DNA of 64,000 nt from an uncultured Christensenella sp. (GTDB lineage Bacteria; Bacillota; Clostridia; Christensenellales; Pumilibacteraceae), in NCBI GenBank assembly GCA_910577435.1, contig CAJTLV010000002.1, positions 1-64,000 of the forward strand, given 5' to 3'. The position numbers and the translations under genes are program-made. Below the pieces are notes generated by a model. The model saw only the letters and a program-made list of their open reading frames with translations. It ran no database searches and was not told the DNA's origin. Below, in pieces: positions 32,949-42,728 of the stretch (its first letter is position 1; each line of letters begins with the position of its first letter).

Positions 32949-33851
32949 TTACCAGCCGCGCTTGGCGAGCCGCTCGCTGTCGTCCATATTTTCCACATCG
33001 ATACCGCGCATAGCCTCGCCCAGACCCTGACTGGCATTGACGAGCATTACCGGATCGTTATAGTACGCAACGGCTTTGACGATAGCTTCCGCACGGCGTT
33101 GCGGATCGGACGACTTGAATATGCCGCTGCCGACGAATACGCCGTCCGCACCGAGCTGCATCATAAGCGCCGCATCGGCAGGAGTAGCAATGCCGCCCGC
33201 CGCGAAGTTGACTACGGGAAGCTGTTTTGTCTTGGCGACGAGCTTGACGAGGTCGAGCGGAGCGCCTATATCTTTTGCGTATGTAGCGAGCTGTTCGACG
33301 GGCAATGCCGAAACCTCCGCGATCTGCGTGCGCATTTTGCGCATATGCTTGACCGCCTCGACTACATTACCAGTTCCCGCTTCGCCCTTCGTGCGGATCA
33401 TCGACGCGCCTTCGGCTATGCGTCGAAGCGCTTCGCCTAGATCGCGCGCGCCGCATACGAACGGAACTTGGAACTTGTTCTTGTCGATGTGGTACATATC
33501 GTCGGCGGGAGTAAGGACCTCGCTCTCGTCGATATAGTCGATACAGATCGCCTCTAAAATCTGTGCCTCGACGAAATGACCGATACGCACCTTTGCCATA
33601 ACGGGAATGGTGACCGCGTTTTGAATCTCGTTTATCATTTTGGGATCGGACATACGCGCGACGCCGCCCTCTTTTCTAATATCGGCGGGCACACGCTCCA
33701 AAGCCATAACAGCCACAGCACCTGCGTTCTGCGCTATCCTCGCCTGCTCGACGTTGGTGACGTCCATAATTACGCCGCCTTTCAACATCTGCGCGAGATT
33801 GCGGTTAAGCAACCGTCTGTTTGTAACCGACTTATCGTCTTTTACTGCCAT
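32949..33851 (-). CDS. pdxS: Pyridoxal 5'-phosphate synthase lyase subunit
   Basis: 300 residues. MLKGGVIMDVTNVEQA, VMALERVPADIR, MAKVRIGHFVEAQILE and INFAAGGIATPADAALMM-type phosphate-binding strands match the highly conserved PdxS/SNZ barrel, including the two lysines that carry covalent intermediates. It makes PLP from ribose 5-phosphate, glyceraldehyde 3-phosphate and ammonia. TAAGGAG before the start. First gene of pdxS-pdxT-patatin-MBL-recF. Confidence 0.97.
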   Translation of the reverse strand: MAVKDDKSVTNRRLLNRNLAQMLKGGVIMDVTNVEQARIAQNAGAVAVMALERVPADIRKEGGVARMSDPKMINEIQNAVTIPVMAKVRIGHFVEAQILEAICIDYIDESEVLTPADDMYHIDKNKFQVPFVCGARDLGEALRRIAEGASMIRTKGEAGTGNVVEAVKHMRKMRTQIAEVSALPVEQLATYAKDIGAPLDLVKLVAKTKQLPVVNFAAGGIATPADAALMMQLGADGVFVGSGIFKSSDPQRRAEAIVKAVAYYNDPVMLVNASQGLGEAMRGIDVENMDDSERLAKRGW

Positions 33852-33944
33852 AATAATCTCCTTAACTGCGGGTCTGCCCCGAATTTAATACCTTAAAAAC
33901 ATTCGAATGTATGCGGACGGCACACCGCCGCACGAGTATGCGTT

Positions 33945-34391
33945 CTATTCCGCCGCGACGACGTTCACTTGCAGTTTGCCGGACACTTCCGCGAACGGCT
34001 TGACCGTTACCGTATATCTGCCGAGCGCCTTGATCGGTTCGGGAATGACTATCTTCTTTTTGTCGAGCGTAATGCCGAGTTCTGCGAGCGCATCCGAGAC
34101 CTGCGCGGTATTGAGCGAGCCGAACAGCTTGCCGTTAGCGCCCGTTTTTATCTTGACCGCAACGGTTATACCCGCCAGTTTTTTGCAAAGCGCAACTGCC
34201 TCGTCGTGTTCTATCTTGCGCCGCCGTTCTTCCGCCTCTTTCGAGATCTTGATGCTGTTGAGCGCGGTAGCCGTCGCGGGTTTCGCCAATCCGTTGGGGA
34301 ACAGATAATTGCGCGCGTAACCGTCCGAAACGTCCACCACCTGCCCTGCCTTGCCCTGCGCCTTTACATCTTTGATAAGTATAACTTTCAT
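33945..34391 (-). CDS. rplI: 50S ribosomal protein L9
   Basis: 148 residues, the family length. MKVILIKDVKAQGKAGQVVD and the conserved DGYARNYLFPNGLA RNA-binding segment define the N-domain; a long helix and the C-terminal domain follow. The start at 34391 (not 34421) has AAAGGA upstream. Own promoter at 34412-34440. It lies downstream of a DUF2232-type membrane protein, as often in Bacillota. Confidence 0.97.
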   Translation of the reverse strand: MKVILIKDVKAQGKAGQVVDVSDGYARNYLFPNGLAKPATATALNSIKISKEAEERRRKIEHDEAVALCKKLAGITVAVKIKTGANGKLFGSLNTAQVSDALAELGITLDKKKIVIPEPIKALGRYTVTVKPFAEVSGKLQVNVVAAE

Positions 34392-34411
34392 TGTCCTTTT
34401 CCTCTCTCGAT

Positions 34412-34440
34412 ATTTTATCATTGCAATACGTAAATGTCAA
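34412..34440 (-). promoter_or_regulatory. Promoter of rplI
   Basis: Reverse strand TTGACA (34435-34440), 17 bases, TAAAAT (34412-34417), followed by GAGAGGAAAAGGA as ribosome-binding site. Confidence 0.8.
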
Positions 34441-34482
34441 CTATTTTGAGAATATGCCGCTACCGCCGAGCGCACGACTCCG

Positions 34483-35628
34483 TCAGTCTTTCGACAAAAA
34501 ATCCGTCCAAAATCTGAGATTGAGTATAACGTCGCACAATCCGACTATCGAACATACGAACAGCACTATCTCGAACACGCACATAACGGCGGCAATTATA
34601 AAAGATACCGCATACGCCGCCGCCCGCGCACGCCCATTAAACTTACCGGCGAAGAAAGCGACGAGCGTTATAAAAAAGAACGCCGTCGGAAGCGTTATGA
34701 ACGCGTGCATTATGCACGCCGACAGTATATCGAACCCGCCCGCTATATCGAGCGCCAGCGACGCGACGAAAGCAGGCAAAAGGACCGTCCACAGATATGC
34801 GCGCGGACATTTCATTCGCGCGATCGGCGTGCGATCGACAACGGCTCCGCCCAAACAGCGAACGCTCCTCCGCAATCTCTCCGACGTAGCGCCGTCATCG
34901 TATGGCGAACACGATTTTCGGTTTATGAATACAACGGCGAAATATGCCAACGCGCCGACTATTCCGCCTACGTGAATACAATAGTACGGAAGATAGTCGG
35001 CAAGTTCTTCGCTCGCGACGTCCGAAAAGTATTTGATGACAGCGTCCGAGTATCCGTTGTCGGATTCGTCGAGTTTGTCGGTATGCGGCGGAAGATCGGC
35101 ATTGCCGTACTCTTTCCTCGCAAAGTAATCGATTACGGGATCGGTGCGCTCCGCGATTATGTAGTCGGCGATTATGTCGGCCATCGGTCTGTTCCCGATC
35201 GCACGCACCGCGCCCAATCCGCAGAATCCGCCGAGTACGGCAGAAACGAACGCTACCGCCGCACATAAAAGATACGGTTTGACCTGCGCCGACAACACCG
35301 CGCCGAAAAAAGCAAAACAAGTCGCAAAGAGATATACGACGGTCAGAATATCGTAATTGAGCGTCAGCGCGAACACGCCGTAAAAAAGCAGGCACGCCGT
35401 CGGCAAATACGCGCCGAACCGCCTGTACAGCAAATACAAAGCAAGCACGATGGGCGCTAGCGTGAATATCGCGGCGGTCGGCATTGCTCCGGACATTACG
35501 AACAGAAAAAACAGTACGGCATACAGTGCGTACTCGTAGCGTGAAACCTTCCGTTGCGGCAAGTTTCTCAGTTTTTCGGCTATTGCGGCGCGTTGACGCG
35601 CGGCTTTTGTTCCGACTTCGGTCACCAT
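34483..35628 (-). CDS. Polytopic membrane protein, probably DUF2232/YybS-like
   Basis: 381 residues with eight or more hydrophobic helices, an N-terminal basic segment and a central soluble loop (about residues 150-215). It is placed directly upstream of rplI, as YybS-type DUF2232 proteins often are, and the helix layout fits; the family match is from pattern and position, not certain. No ribosome-binding site: TAAAAT at 35632-35637 is three bases from the ATG and six from the following in-frame GTG at 35625, so the message is probably leaderless. Function unknown. Confidence 0.7.
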   Translation of the reverse strand: MVTEVGTKAARQRAAIAEKLRNLPQRKVSRYEYALYAVLFFLFVMSGAMPTAAIFTLAPIVLALYLLYRRFGAYLPTACLLFYGVFALTLNYDILTVVYLFATCFAFFGAVLSAQVKPYLLCAAVAFVSAVLGGFCGLGAVRAIGNRPMADIIADYIIAERTDPVIDYFARKEYGNADLPPHTDKLDESDNGYSDAVIKYFSDVASEELADYLPYYCIHVGGIVGALAYFAVVFINRKSCSPYDDGATSERLRRSVRCLGGAVVDRTPIARMKCPRAYLWTVLLPAFVASLALDIAGGFDILSACIMHAFITLPTAFFFITLVAFFAGKFNGRARAAAYAVSFIIAAVMCVFEIVLFVCSIVGLCDVILNLRFWTDFLSKD

Positions 35629-35631
35629 TAG

Positions 35632-35660
35632 ATTTTAACACATTTTTCGGATATAAGCAA
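35632..35660 (-). promoter_or_regulatory. Promoter abutting the DUF2232-like gene
   Basis: Reverse strand TTGCTT (35655-35660), 17 bases, TAAAAT (35632-35637). The start codon follows within three to six bases. Confidence 0.6.
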
Positions 35661-35772
35661 CATATGATATGAAATGCATAACTCCGTTCTCTGCGGAGAT
35701 AATATAAAATGAGGTGTGGGCGGACGGACGCCCGTACCGGTCGGAAAAAACTTATATATAAGGAGAAATATT

Positions 35773-36069
35773 ATGTACGATCTCAAATGCGGTCAAAAAG
35801 ACTGCCGCCACAATCACGGCTACTGCTGTTGCGCAAAGTGCATCTGCGTCTCGCAAGGCACCGAATGCACTACCTATGAAAAGTCGCAGAACGATATGAA
35901 AACGGAAGCGTCGGCGGAATTCGCCAAGCCTGACAACTCCGTCGATACCGCAGTAGACTGCACGGCGCCCTGTCTGTTCAACCGATCGAATAAGTGCGTC
36001 GCAAACGGCATTACGGTATCCACCGCCGACGACGGCACTGCGGAATGCCTCACATTCATTAAAAAATAA
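35773..36069 (+). CDS. Small DUF1540-type cysteine-rich protein
   Basis: 98 residues. Two Cys-rich parts: LKCGQKDCRHNHGYCCCAKC near the start, and a C-terminal DCTAPCLFNRSNKCVANGITV that matches the DUF1540 metal-binding motif. Such small proteins are common in spore-formers; function unknown. Start at 35773 has AAGGAG seven bases upstream; the longer frame from 35716 lacks support. Stops one base before the convergent DUF2804 stop, with no terminator between. Confidence 0.8.
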   Translation: MYDLKCGQKDCRHNHGYCCCAKCICVSQGTECTTYEKSQNDMKTEASAEFAKPDNSVDTAVDCTAPCLFNRSNKCVANGITVSTADDGTAECLTFIKK

Positions 36070-37158
36070 TCAGAGCAACAAAGTCTTATCCTCGCCCATG
36101 CCCGCCATGCCGTCGAGGATATATTTTTTGCCGTTTTCGTCTCTCACATAACCCGACATTGTACCGAACGCCACATAATAATCGATACTGACGACCAGCG
36201 CGTGAATGACCATCGGATTGATGCCGACGACGTTTAGCGCAACGTTCACCATATCGTATTCGTCTGTCACGCGCCACGTTGCACTGCCGTCGAACTTATT
36301 ACACTTAGGTTCGCGCTCGAACGTGACGGGCGGAAGCAAGCTGGTCGCGCCTTCCAACCAAATCAAATTTTCGTTGTAGTCACGCTGATCGACCGACTGA
36401 TTGCGCGTCAAATTGAGTCCGAAAAACCTACTCTCGCCGTCAATATCGAGTTTGCCCATCGTCGTTACCCAATCGTAATGCGCGCGGCGCGGATAGAACC
36501 CCTTGTGATCGTCCACCACCGCCGTACATTGTCCGTCGGTATCCATACGCCTGCCATTTACAACGATATGACCGTTCGCTTCGAAAAGATCTTTCTGACT
36601 GTACAGCGGACGGTTATTGCTATGCGGGAACGGAATGCTGACTACGCTCGGACGACTGACACGCGACAGCTCGAACCCGTATTCTATTACGTCGCCGTTT
36701 CCGTTCTTATGCCTGCCCGACACGCGGCAAACGCCCGCCTCGAACGTATTGACAAACTCTATCTCCCCGTCAGCAAAAACAGCGCGAGTAACAGATCCGC
36801 CGAGCAGATTGCCCGCGACTGCGGCAACGCGCGGTTTGAGCGTCGCGTCGAAATTGTACACCTTGCGCGTGCGCTTATCGAAAAACAGATGAACGCACTT
36901 GCCGATAAGTCCCATATCGCAACAGGCGGCAAGAAACATTCCGTCCGGAAGATTTACTTCGACGGCTTCCCACAGCGTCAGTTTGAGCTTATTGAATGCC
37001 TGCGGCGCACGGGTCGGACGTTTGAGCCTGACAAGATCCAACTCCTCGAACTCGCTCTCGAATGTGCCGAATACGCAACGTCCGCGCTCGTCCGCAATGC
37101 TTTTAGGCGTGGGAACGCTCCGCCGCTTTTCGGATATAAACTTGCTGTATTCGCCCAT
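36070..37158 (-). CDS. DUF2804-family protein
   Basis: 362 residues, about the DUF2804 length. Beta-rich protein with HYDWVTTMGKLDIDGE, FFGLNLTRNQSVDQRDYNEN and WLEGATSLLPPVTFE blocks, typical of DUF2804, which resembles lipocalin-like or glycoside-related folds. No signal peptide. ATG at 37158 is six bases after a TATAAT with a TGGTATAAT extended -10 and a perfect TTGACA, so it is very likely leaderless. Function unknown. Confidence 0.85.
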   Translation of the reverse strand: MGEYSKFISEKRRSVPTPKSIADERGRCVFGTFESEFEELDLVRLKRPTRAPQAFNKLKLTLWEAVEVNLPDGMFLAACCDMGLIGKCVHLFFDKRTRKVYNFDATLKPRVAAVAGNLLGGSVTRAVFADGEIEFVNTFEAGVCRVSGRHKNGNGDVIEYGFELSRVSRPSVVSIPFPHSNNRPLYSQKDLFEANGHIVVNGRRMDTDGQCTAVVDDHKGFYPRRAHYDWVTTMGKLDIDGESRFFGLNLTRNQSVDQRDYNENLIWLEGATSLLPPVTFEREPKCNKFDGSATWRVTDEYDMVNVALNVVGINPMVIHALVVSIDYYVAFGTMSGYVRDENGKKYILDGMAGMGEDKTLLL

Positions 37159-37164
37159 ACCCGT

Positions 37165-37192
37165 ATTATACCACAATTTACGTCGCTGTCAA
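37165..37192 (-). promoter_or_regulatory. Consensus promoter six bases before the DUF2804 start codon
   Basis: Reverse strand TTGACA (37187-37192), 16 bases ending TGG, TATAAT (37165-37170). Confidence 0.9.
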
Positions 37193-37278
37193 TACCGAAA
37201 CGCGATTCTATAATACTTCTTCACTCTTTACTATTTCGGCGGTATCTCGATCCCGCATTCCCGATTTTCGAATACAAA

Positions 37279-37310
37279 AAACCGCCGTTCCGCGATTGAA
37301 ACGACGGTTT
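37279..37310 (-). terminator. Terminator of the zinc-ribbon membrane protein gene
   Basis: AAACCGTCGTT pairs with AACGGCGGTTT (one G-U) on the reverse strand, followed by a T run. Confidence 0.8.
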
Positions 37311-37316
37311 ATATCG

Positions 37317-39287
37317 TCAGTCTATTTTAGCACCGCATCCCTTACAGAACCTCGACCCGACGATGCTCTTCGTTCCGCATTTGCGGCAGAACTCATACTG
37401 CGGTTCTTCTGTCGGTTTCTCCGCTTGCGGCTGTGCCGCAGTCTCCGCTCCTTCGACAGCAGGGACGGTTGCCGTCTCGATTACGGGCGCAGGATCTTCG
37501 GTGACGACCGCGCGACGGCGGCGGGCGGAGTTATTTTCCGCACTCGTGTCGAGAGTGTGTTTCACTCTGTTGAGCGGGCGTATCCAAGTAAACAGTATCC
37601 ACGAGAACGCCAACAACATCGCCATCACTCCGCCGAAAATAAACGATCCGTAAAGCGAAATATTATCGGGGTTGCTCTCCATAATGATAATTCCGCCGCC
37701 GGCACAAACAAGGGACAGGATCGCGAATCCCATAAGATTCAGTGCCAAAAGCGTGTCTATTATCTTTCCGACGATGCCGCGAATACTCTTCATTTGCAAC
37801 ACCAACATCACGATCAGCTCTATGACGACGATAAGCATTGACACGAACAGTGCGGGTCCCGCAATATCGCTCGATGCGGCGGATGCGCACCAGGCTTTAT
37901 TGCCGTCGGCGGACGTATACACCTCGTAGGTAAATGTGAGCAACGTCACAGTGATAAGCCCTATCATAACGAACGAATAGATAGGCAACGGCTTATCGGT
38001 TCTTTCGACGAGTTGTGCGATAATGATAAATACGAATACAAGTCCGGTTATTATGAGCGATACGATCGGACCGGCCGCGATATACGCGCCGAACAAGTTG
38101 ACCATAGAGATGTAGAAAAGCATCGCCGCAAACGTTATTATCGCGTCGAGACGGTACACTCTTCGGTCTTTCTTTACGATAAGTATCGTTATATTCTTGA
38201 TGATGAGTACAAGCGGTATAACAGCCGCAACTATCATAAGTATGCCGAGCATCGTATACGCGCCGCCGCCCCAGCCTGCCGACTGTTCGACAAGGAACGC
38301 TTTTATGGATGCGCTGTTCGCGCTCGAAAAATACTGAAATACGTTGTACGTGCCGTTTTTGTCGTAGTATGCGGCAAACAGCAGTACGATCGTCGCCACC
38401 AAGAACAATGCGTTGATTATAATGAATATAGGCAACTTACCCTTGTTCTTTATGAATTCGTCCGTTTTTGCCGCCACTCCGCGTTTGCGCACGGTTGTCG
38501 CCGCCGCCTCGTAGGCAGGAGCGTTCGCCGCTACGGGCGCCGATCGAGGCTCTTCTTTCGGCTCTTCGCCCATCTTAGTGCCGCATTTATTGCAAAACGC
38601 CGCATTCGCGGGAACTGCCGCGCCGCAATTCCTACACAACGCCTTGACCGCTTCTTCTTTCGGCTCTTCCGCGATCGGTTCGGTCGGCTCTTCCGCAACC
38701 GGTTCGGCTTTCGGCTCTTCCGCGATCGGTTCGGTCGGCTCTTCCGCAATCGGTTCGGCTTTCGGCTCTTCCGCAACGGGTTCCGACTCGTCTACGGGCG
38801 CGGCAATGACAGGCTCGGCCTTTTTGGCGGGAGCTTTCTTTGCCGTAGGTTTTTTGGCAGCGGGTTTCTTTTCCGCAGTCGGTTTATCTGCGTTGCCTGT
38901 CTTTTTGGCAACCGACTTTTTCGTTGCGGGTTTTTCCGCAGGTTTTTGCACCGGCGTCGACTCGTCTGCGGGCGGTGCAGATTCCGTCTGCTCCGCTTTT
39001 TCGGCGGGAGCTTTCTTTGCCGCAGGTTTCTTTGCGGCGGGTTTTCCGGAATCCTGACCGTCGGTCTTTTGAGCGGTCGCTTTCTTTGCCGCAGGCTTTT
39101 TTGCCGTCGATGATTTCGAAGAACTCGCGCTCTTCGGTTTCGCGGACCGATTGCTCGGCGCAATCGCCGATTCTTCGGACGACGACTGCATATTGCCCAA
39201 AATTTCGGCGGCTTTTTTCAGCTGTTCCGCCGCTTCGGCAAGTTTTGCGCGCTCGTCATCGATGTCGGTCTTTTTTTTCTGTGCCAT
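37317..39287 (-). CDS. Zinc-ribbon membrane protein with long Lys/Ala/Pro and acidic repeats
   Basis: 656 residues, function unknown. Order: a coiled N-terminus, a basic disordered region of PAAKKPTAKK-type repeats (residues about 40-165), an acidic run of EEPTEPIAEEPKAEP repeats (about 170-215), a zinc ribbon CRNCGAAVPANAAFCNKCG, six to eight membrane helices, and a second zinc ribbon CRKCGTKSIVGSRFCKGCG at the very C-terminus. GGAGG before the start. Two ribbons flanking a membrane core suggest a regulated membrane protein. Confidence 0.75.
   Translation of the reverse strand: MAQKKKTDIDDERAKLAEAAEQLKKAAEILGNMQSSSEESAIAPSNRSAKPKSASSSKSSTAKKPAAKKATAQKTDGQDSGKPAAKKPAAKKAPAEKAEQTESAPPADESTPVQKPAEKPATKKSVAKKTGNADKPTAEKKPAAKKPTAKKAPAKKAEPVIAAPVDESEPVAEEPKAEPIAEEPTEPIAEEPKAEPVAEEPTEPIAEEPKEEAVKALCRNCGAAVPANAAFCNKCGTKMGEEPKEEPRSAPVAANAPAYEAAATTVRKRGVAAKTDEFIKNKGKLPIFIIINALFLVATIVLLFAAYYDKNGTYNVFQYFSSANSASIKAFLVEQSAGWGGGAYTMLGILMIVAAVIPLVLIIKNITILIVKKDRRVYRLDAIITFAAMLFYISMVNLFGAYIAAGPIVSLIITGLVFVFIIIAQLVERTDKPLPIYSFVMIGLITVTLLTFTYEVYTSADGNKAWCASAASSDIAGPALFVSMLIVVIELIVMLVLQMKSIRGIVGKIIDTLLALNLMGFAILSLVCAGGGIIIMESNPDNISLYGSFIFGGVMAMLLAFSWILFTWIRPLNRVKHTLDTSAENNSARRRRAVVTEDPAPVIETATVPAVEGAETAAQPQAEKPTEEPQYEFCRKCGTKSIVGSRFCKGCGAKID
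38640..38790. repeat. Tandem coding repeat, EEP-rich linker
   Basis: TCTTCCGCGATCGGTTCGG-type units recur several times, in alternation with TTTCGGCTCTTCCGC, coding for AEPIAEEPTEP/KAEPVAEEP units. Confidence 0.85.
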
Positions 39288-39318
39288 CGTTTCCTCCGTA
39301 TATGATATATCTTTATAG

Positions 39319-39347
39319 ATTATAACACATTATCATACATTAATCAA
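39319..39347 (-). promoter_or_regulatory. Promoter of the zinc-ribbon membrane protein gene
   Basis: Reverse strand TTGATT (39342-39347), 17 bases, TATAAT (39319-39324). Confidence 0.75.
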
Positions 39348-39411
39348 TATCTATTTCGAATTTTTTTACGATTTTATCACTGTAAGATATACGTAACGTA
39401 GGCGTTTACAG

Positions 39412-40254
39412 CTATTCCATTTCTACCGTATATCCGTCGTATGCGACCGTAATATTGTATGGCGCCGCGACGGCGCATATGCCCGCGTAATCGAGATCGG
39501 TGTTATGCGAAAAATGCGTCGCGACGGTTTTCGCGCCATCGTTCAGCAATCCCAAACCGTGCATAAGTTCTATCTGATCGACCACGTCGAAAAGCCCCAT
39601 ATGCCGACTGCCCGCACCGCGCCGCACAGCGCCGTATGTGCTGTCGAACGTCGCTATGTCGACAAGGCACCCCCTGTCTTTCAGCCATTCGAACATAGAT
39701 CTGTCGGGAACACCCGTGTCGTTGAGGAGCAATGCGCCGACGCCGCCGCGCCGAACGTAATAGACCAAACACTCCTCGCCCTGCGTGTGTTTGGCGGGAA
39801 GCGCCACTATTTCGACGTCGCCGTCTTTCACTTCGGAATAAGGCTTCAATGTCACGATCTCGATACCGCGTGCGACGCTTTCGCGCATTTCACGCGCCGT
39901 GTCAACGGCAAAAATCTCGCGCACCGTCGAGTTGCAGTATATCTTGACCGATTTCTCGGTGAGACCGTGAGCGAACGGCTCGCCGCGCATACAGAATTCC
40001 TGCGGATAACAGTGATCCATATGCGAATGAGTAATAAGCACGCGCTTGACTGCCGACAGATCCAGCTTGAACCTCAACATATGCATATATGTATCGGGCG
40101 GAAAATCGAACAGCGTGTCGCCGTCGATAAGTATTTGACTGCGCGTCCGTATTTCCTTTCCGCCGCGTTCCTTTGCCCGCCGACAGGTATCGCAATTGCA
40201 AAACGCCGCAGGAATGCCTTCGGCGGCGGCTGTACCCAAAAAAGTCAATTTCAT
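39412..40254 (-). CDS. Metallo-beta-lactamase-fold hydrolase (PhnP-like)
   Basis: 280 residues. KLTFLGTAAAEGIPAAFCNC with CDTCRRAKERGG resembles the opening of PhnP-type phosphodiesterases (structural Cys). LITHSHMDHCYP is the HXHXDH metal site, LPAKHTQGEECLVYY and ATHFSHNTDLDY give further ligands. So it is a binuclear metal hydrolase, probably of phosphodiester or ester bonds. Overlaps the ligase stop by four bases (ATGA); third gene of the acyltransferase-ligase operon. Confidence 0.85.
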   Translation of the reverse strand: MKLTFLGTAAAEGIPAAFCNCDTCRRAKERGGKEIRTRSQILIDGDTLFDFPPDTYMHMLRFKLDLSAVKRVLITHSHMDHCYPQEFCMRGEPFAHGLTEKSVKIYCNSTVREIFAVDTAREMRESVARGIEIVTLKPYSEVKDGDVEIVALPAKHTQGEECLVYYVRRGGVGALLLNDTGVPDRSMFEWLKDRGCLVDIATFDSTYGAVRRGAGSRHMGLFDVVDQIELMHGLGLLNDGAKTVATHFSHNTDLDYAGICAVAAPYNITVAYDGYTVEME

Positions 40255-41843
40255 TTGTTTTTCTCTGCCCGTTCTTCCGCTCTCGCCGTCAACGCTATGG
40301 TGTCCGCTTTCATAACGGGGGTCATAGGTATCGCGTCGATTCGCTCGACTATGGTCGGCACGGCGTAACGGGACAGGTCGGCTTCCACTTTCGATCTTAT
40401 CTCGCCCGCGTCGTGTTGCTCACCGGTATAATACAGCGCTATCCGTGTTTTTCCGTCCGCCTTGTACTCGACGGCGCACGCGCCCGTAACGCCCGACATT
40501 TCGAGCATCGACGTTTCTATCTCTTTGGGATATACGCTTATCCCCGATATTTTGATTATGCGTTTGAGCCGCTGTATGAAATACAAATACCCGTCGCTAT
40601 CCATATATCCGTAATCGCCGGTGCGCACGTACCGCTCGCCGTTCGTTTCGAAGAACACGCGTGCGTTTTCCTGCGGATTGTCGAGATAGCCTATCATCAG
40701 CGTGTCGCCGCCTATGGCGATCTCGCCCTTTGTTCCGACAGGGAGCGGCGCAGTGCCGTCGGGTTCGACGATCACGGCTTTCAGGTCGGACAGCATATAT
40801 CCCATAGAACCGCGACGGTTATGTCCGTTATTGTTCACCGCGCAAACGGTGACCGTTTCGGTAAGACCGTAACCCTCGTACAGCCTGCCCGTCGCACCGA
40901 CGCTCTCCATTCTGCCGTTGAACTCGTCGAGCAGGTCCTGCGGCGCGCAGTCGCCGCCTACGAACGCGAGATAGATATTGCGCAACGCCTTGCCGCAGAA
41001 CCCTTTCTGTTTGAGCAACGCGCGGAACAGCGACGGCACGCCGATTATAAAATGCAGTTTGTTCTTTTTTATCAGCTTGACGCACAGCTTGGGGTCGAAT
41101 TTGGGCATAAGCACGCTCACTCCGCCGTGTATCAGTATGGAATGAATGCACATCGTCAGCCCGAACCCGTGAAACATCGGGAGCGCCGCAAGCATATACT
41201 TGTCTTTCACGTCCGACGTTTCGAGCGCCTCCGCGCCCCGCCGCGCGAGCGAATTTACCGAATCGTCGCTAAGCTCGATTATCTTCGGCTCGCCGCCGGT
41301 GCCGCCGCTGTGCAGGTACACGCCGGTCGTGCCGCCGTCGCGCACAGGCTTTTCGGGAAGCGCGCCTACGGGCATACCGTCGTAGCGTATGATGTTCGTC
41401 ATATCGCCTTTATACGGTTTTACCTTAACATCGAACAGCGCGCGCAATATCGGAGAAAGCGACAGCGCGGGGTGTATCGAGATTATCGGATAGTCCGCCG
41501 CGAGCGGACCGTATTTATCGAGATTTATTGACAGAGTGATGAGCAGTTTGGACTTCGCGCCCGCCATAAACTTCTTTAACTGATTGAGCGGCGCGAGCGG
41601 ATGCACCATATGCGCGATAGCGCCCAAACGGTTGATCGCGTAAAAACAGTACACGCATTCGGGCGTATTGGGCATACATACGGTAACTACGTCGCCCTCT
41701 TTGACGATCGCCGAAAGCTTCGCCGCCGCCTCGTCGATCGCGGCGAACATAGCGCCGTAACTTATCGACTTGCCCATATATAAAAGCGCCTGCGACTTGG
41801 GATCTTTATCGCAATATCCGTTAAGCATTTCGTAAAGCAACAT
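40251..41843 (-). CDS. AMP-dependent acyl-CoA synthetase/ligase
   Basis: 530 residues. Adenylation motifs in order: HSGGTGGEPKIIELS (phosphate loop), YEGYGLTETVTVCAVNN, MIGYLDNP, RTGDYGYMDSDGYLYF and RLKRIIKISGISVYPKEIE. It should activate a carboxylic acid as AMP ester and CoA thioester; the substrate is unknown. The start at 41843 has GGAGAGG upstream; the longer frame overlaps the preceding gene. It follows a membrane acyltransferase and precedes an MBL hydrolase. Confidence 0.93.
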   Translation of the reverse strand: MLLYEMLNGYCDKDPKSQALLYMGKSISYGAMFAAIDEAAAKLSAIVKEGDVVTVCMPNTPECVYCFYAINRLGAIAHMVHPLAPLNQLKKFMAGAKSKLLITLSINLDKYGPLAADYPIISIHPALSLSPILRALFDVKVKPYKGDMTNIIRYDGMPVGALPEKPVRDGGTTGVYLHSGGTGGEPKIIELSDDSVNSLARRGAEALETSDVKDKYMLAALPMFHGFGLTMCIHSILIHGGVSVLMPKFDPKLCVKLIKKNKLHFIIGVPSLFRALLKQKGFCGKALRNIYLAFVGGDCAPQDLLDEFNGRMESVGATGRLYEGYGLTETVTVCAVNNNGHNRRGSMGYMLSDLKAVIVEPDGTAPLPVGTKGEIAIGGDTLMIGYLDNPQENARVFFETNGERYVRTGDYGYMDSDGYLYFIQRLKRIIKISGISVYPKEIETSMLEMSGVTGACAVEYKADGKTRIALYYTGEQHDAGEIRSKVEADLSRYAVPTIVERIDAIPMTPVMKADTIALTARAEERAEKNK

Positions 41844-41872
41844 AAATTTTATACCTCTCCGATTATATTCAT

Positions 41873-42721
41873 TTACAGCCTGTATCCGAGACACAGGCAC
41901 AACAATATTACAAGTCCCGCGATCGCGACCTGATGTATTACGTAAAACAACAGCGCGTGCCGTCCGACAAACCGAAACGGCTTATTCCATTTTCCGTCTA
42001 TCGCGGGTACGAGCGACACGCGCGCGGAATACGCCGCCTTGCCGAAGTACACGCCGAGCAAAACCGCGCCCACCTGCGGGAACAATCCGAACCAGTCGTC
42101 GCCGAACCCGTGCGTGCCGATTATATAATCGAACATATGCGCAGGCGTGAATACCATGTCGTAAGGTCTGCCCATATTCCAATATTGCAATCCGATACCT
42201 GCGGCGCATATCGCAGTACCGAGCGCGAGCGGCACCAGAATATTGACGTACTTATTCCGTCTCGTAAGGTTGTCGACCGCCGCCGCGCAAAGAATGCACA
42301 GCGCAATACAATGGAGTATCCCGAATATTATTCCGTCATCGAGAATGCCGATCGCCTTGACGATAAACGTCGCGCCCGTAAACACAAGCGAAAACACGCC
42401 GAGCGCTGCGCCCCGCCGAATATTGTCGCGCGAAAACGCGCAACTCGTTCCGACGAGGAACAGAAAAAGAAACACAAAAATATAATGTCCGTAGAACCTC
42501 AAATCGCTTTGCATATATTCGAGCGCGCGAGCGCGCATCCACATAACGAACGGATTTTTTACGGAATCGAAATTCGAAAACCACGTTCGAATATACGCGA
42601 AGTCGAACATAAGGTGATCGAAGCACATCAAAATCACGGCAAGTCCGCGCAGGAAATCCAGCTCCCACACACGCCGCCGTTTGTCGCGGTATAGCGCATT
42701 GACCGTGCTTACGCTCTCCAT
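41873..42721 (-). CDS. Heparan-alpha-glucosaminide acetyltransferase-like membrane protein (DUF1624)
   Basis: 282 residues, about seven helices. VWELDFLRGLAVILMCFDHLMFDFAYI is the conserved DUF1624 opening with the Arg-Gly and the Asp-His pair. The family transfers acyl groups across membranes to sugars. The ATG at 42721 lies seven bases after TATAAT with no Shine-Dalgarno, so it is probably leaderless. First gene of a three-gene operon. Confidence 0.85.
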   Translation of the reverse strand: MESVSTVNALYRDKRRRVWELDFLRGLAVILMCFDHLMFDFAYIRTWFSNFDSVKNPFVMWMRARALEYMQSDLRFYGHYIFVFLFLFLVGTSCAFSRDNIRRGAALGVFSLVFTGATFIVKAIGILDDGIIFGILHCIALCILCAAAVDNLTRRNKYVNILVPLALGTAICAAGIGLQYWNMGRPYDMVFTPAHMFDYIIGTHGFGDDWFGLFPQVGAVLLGVYFGKAAYSARVSLVPAIDGKWNKPFRFVGRHALLFYVIHQVAIAGLVILLCLCLGYRL

Positions 42722-42728
42722 AGAGTTT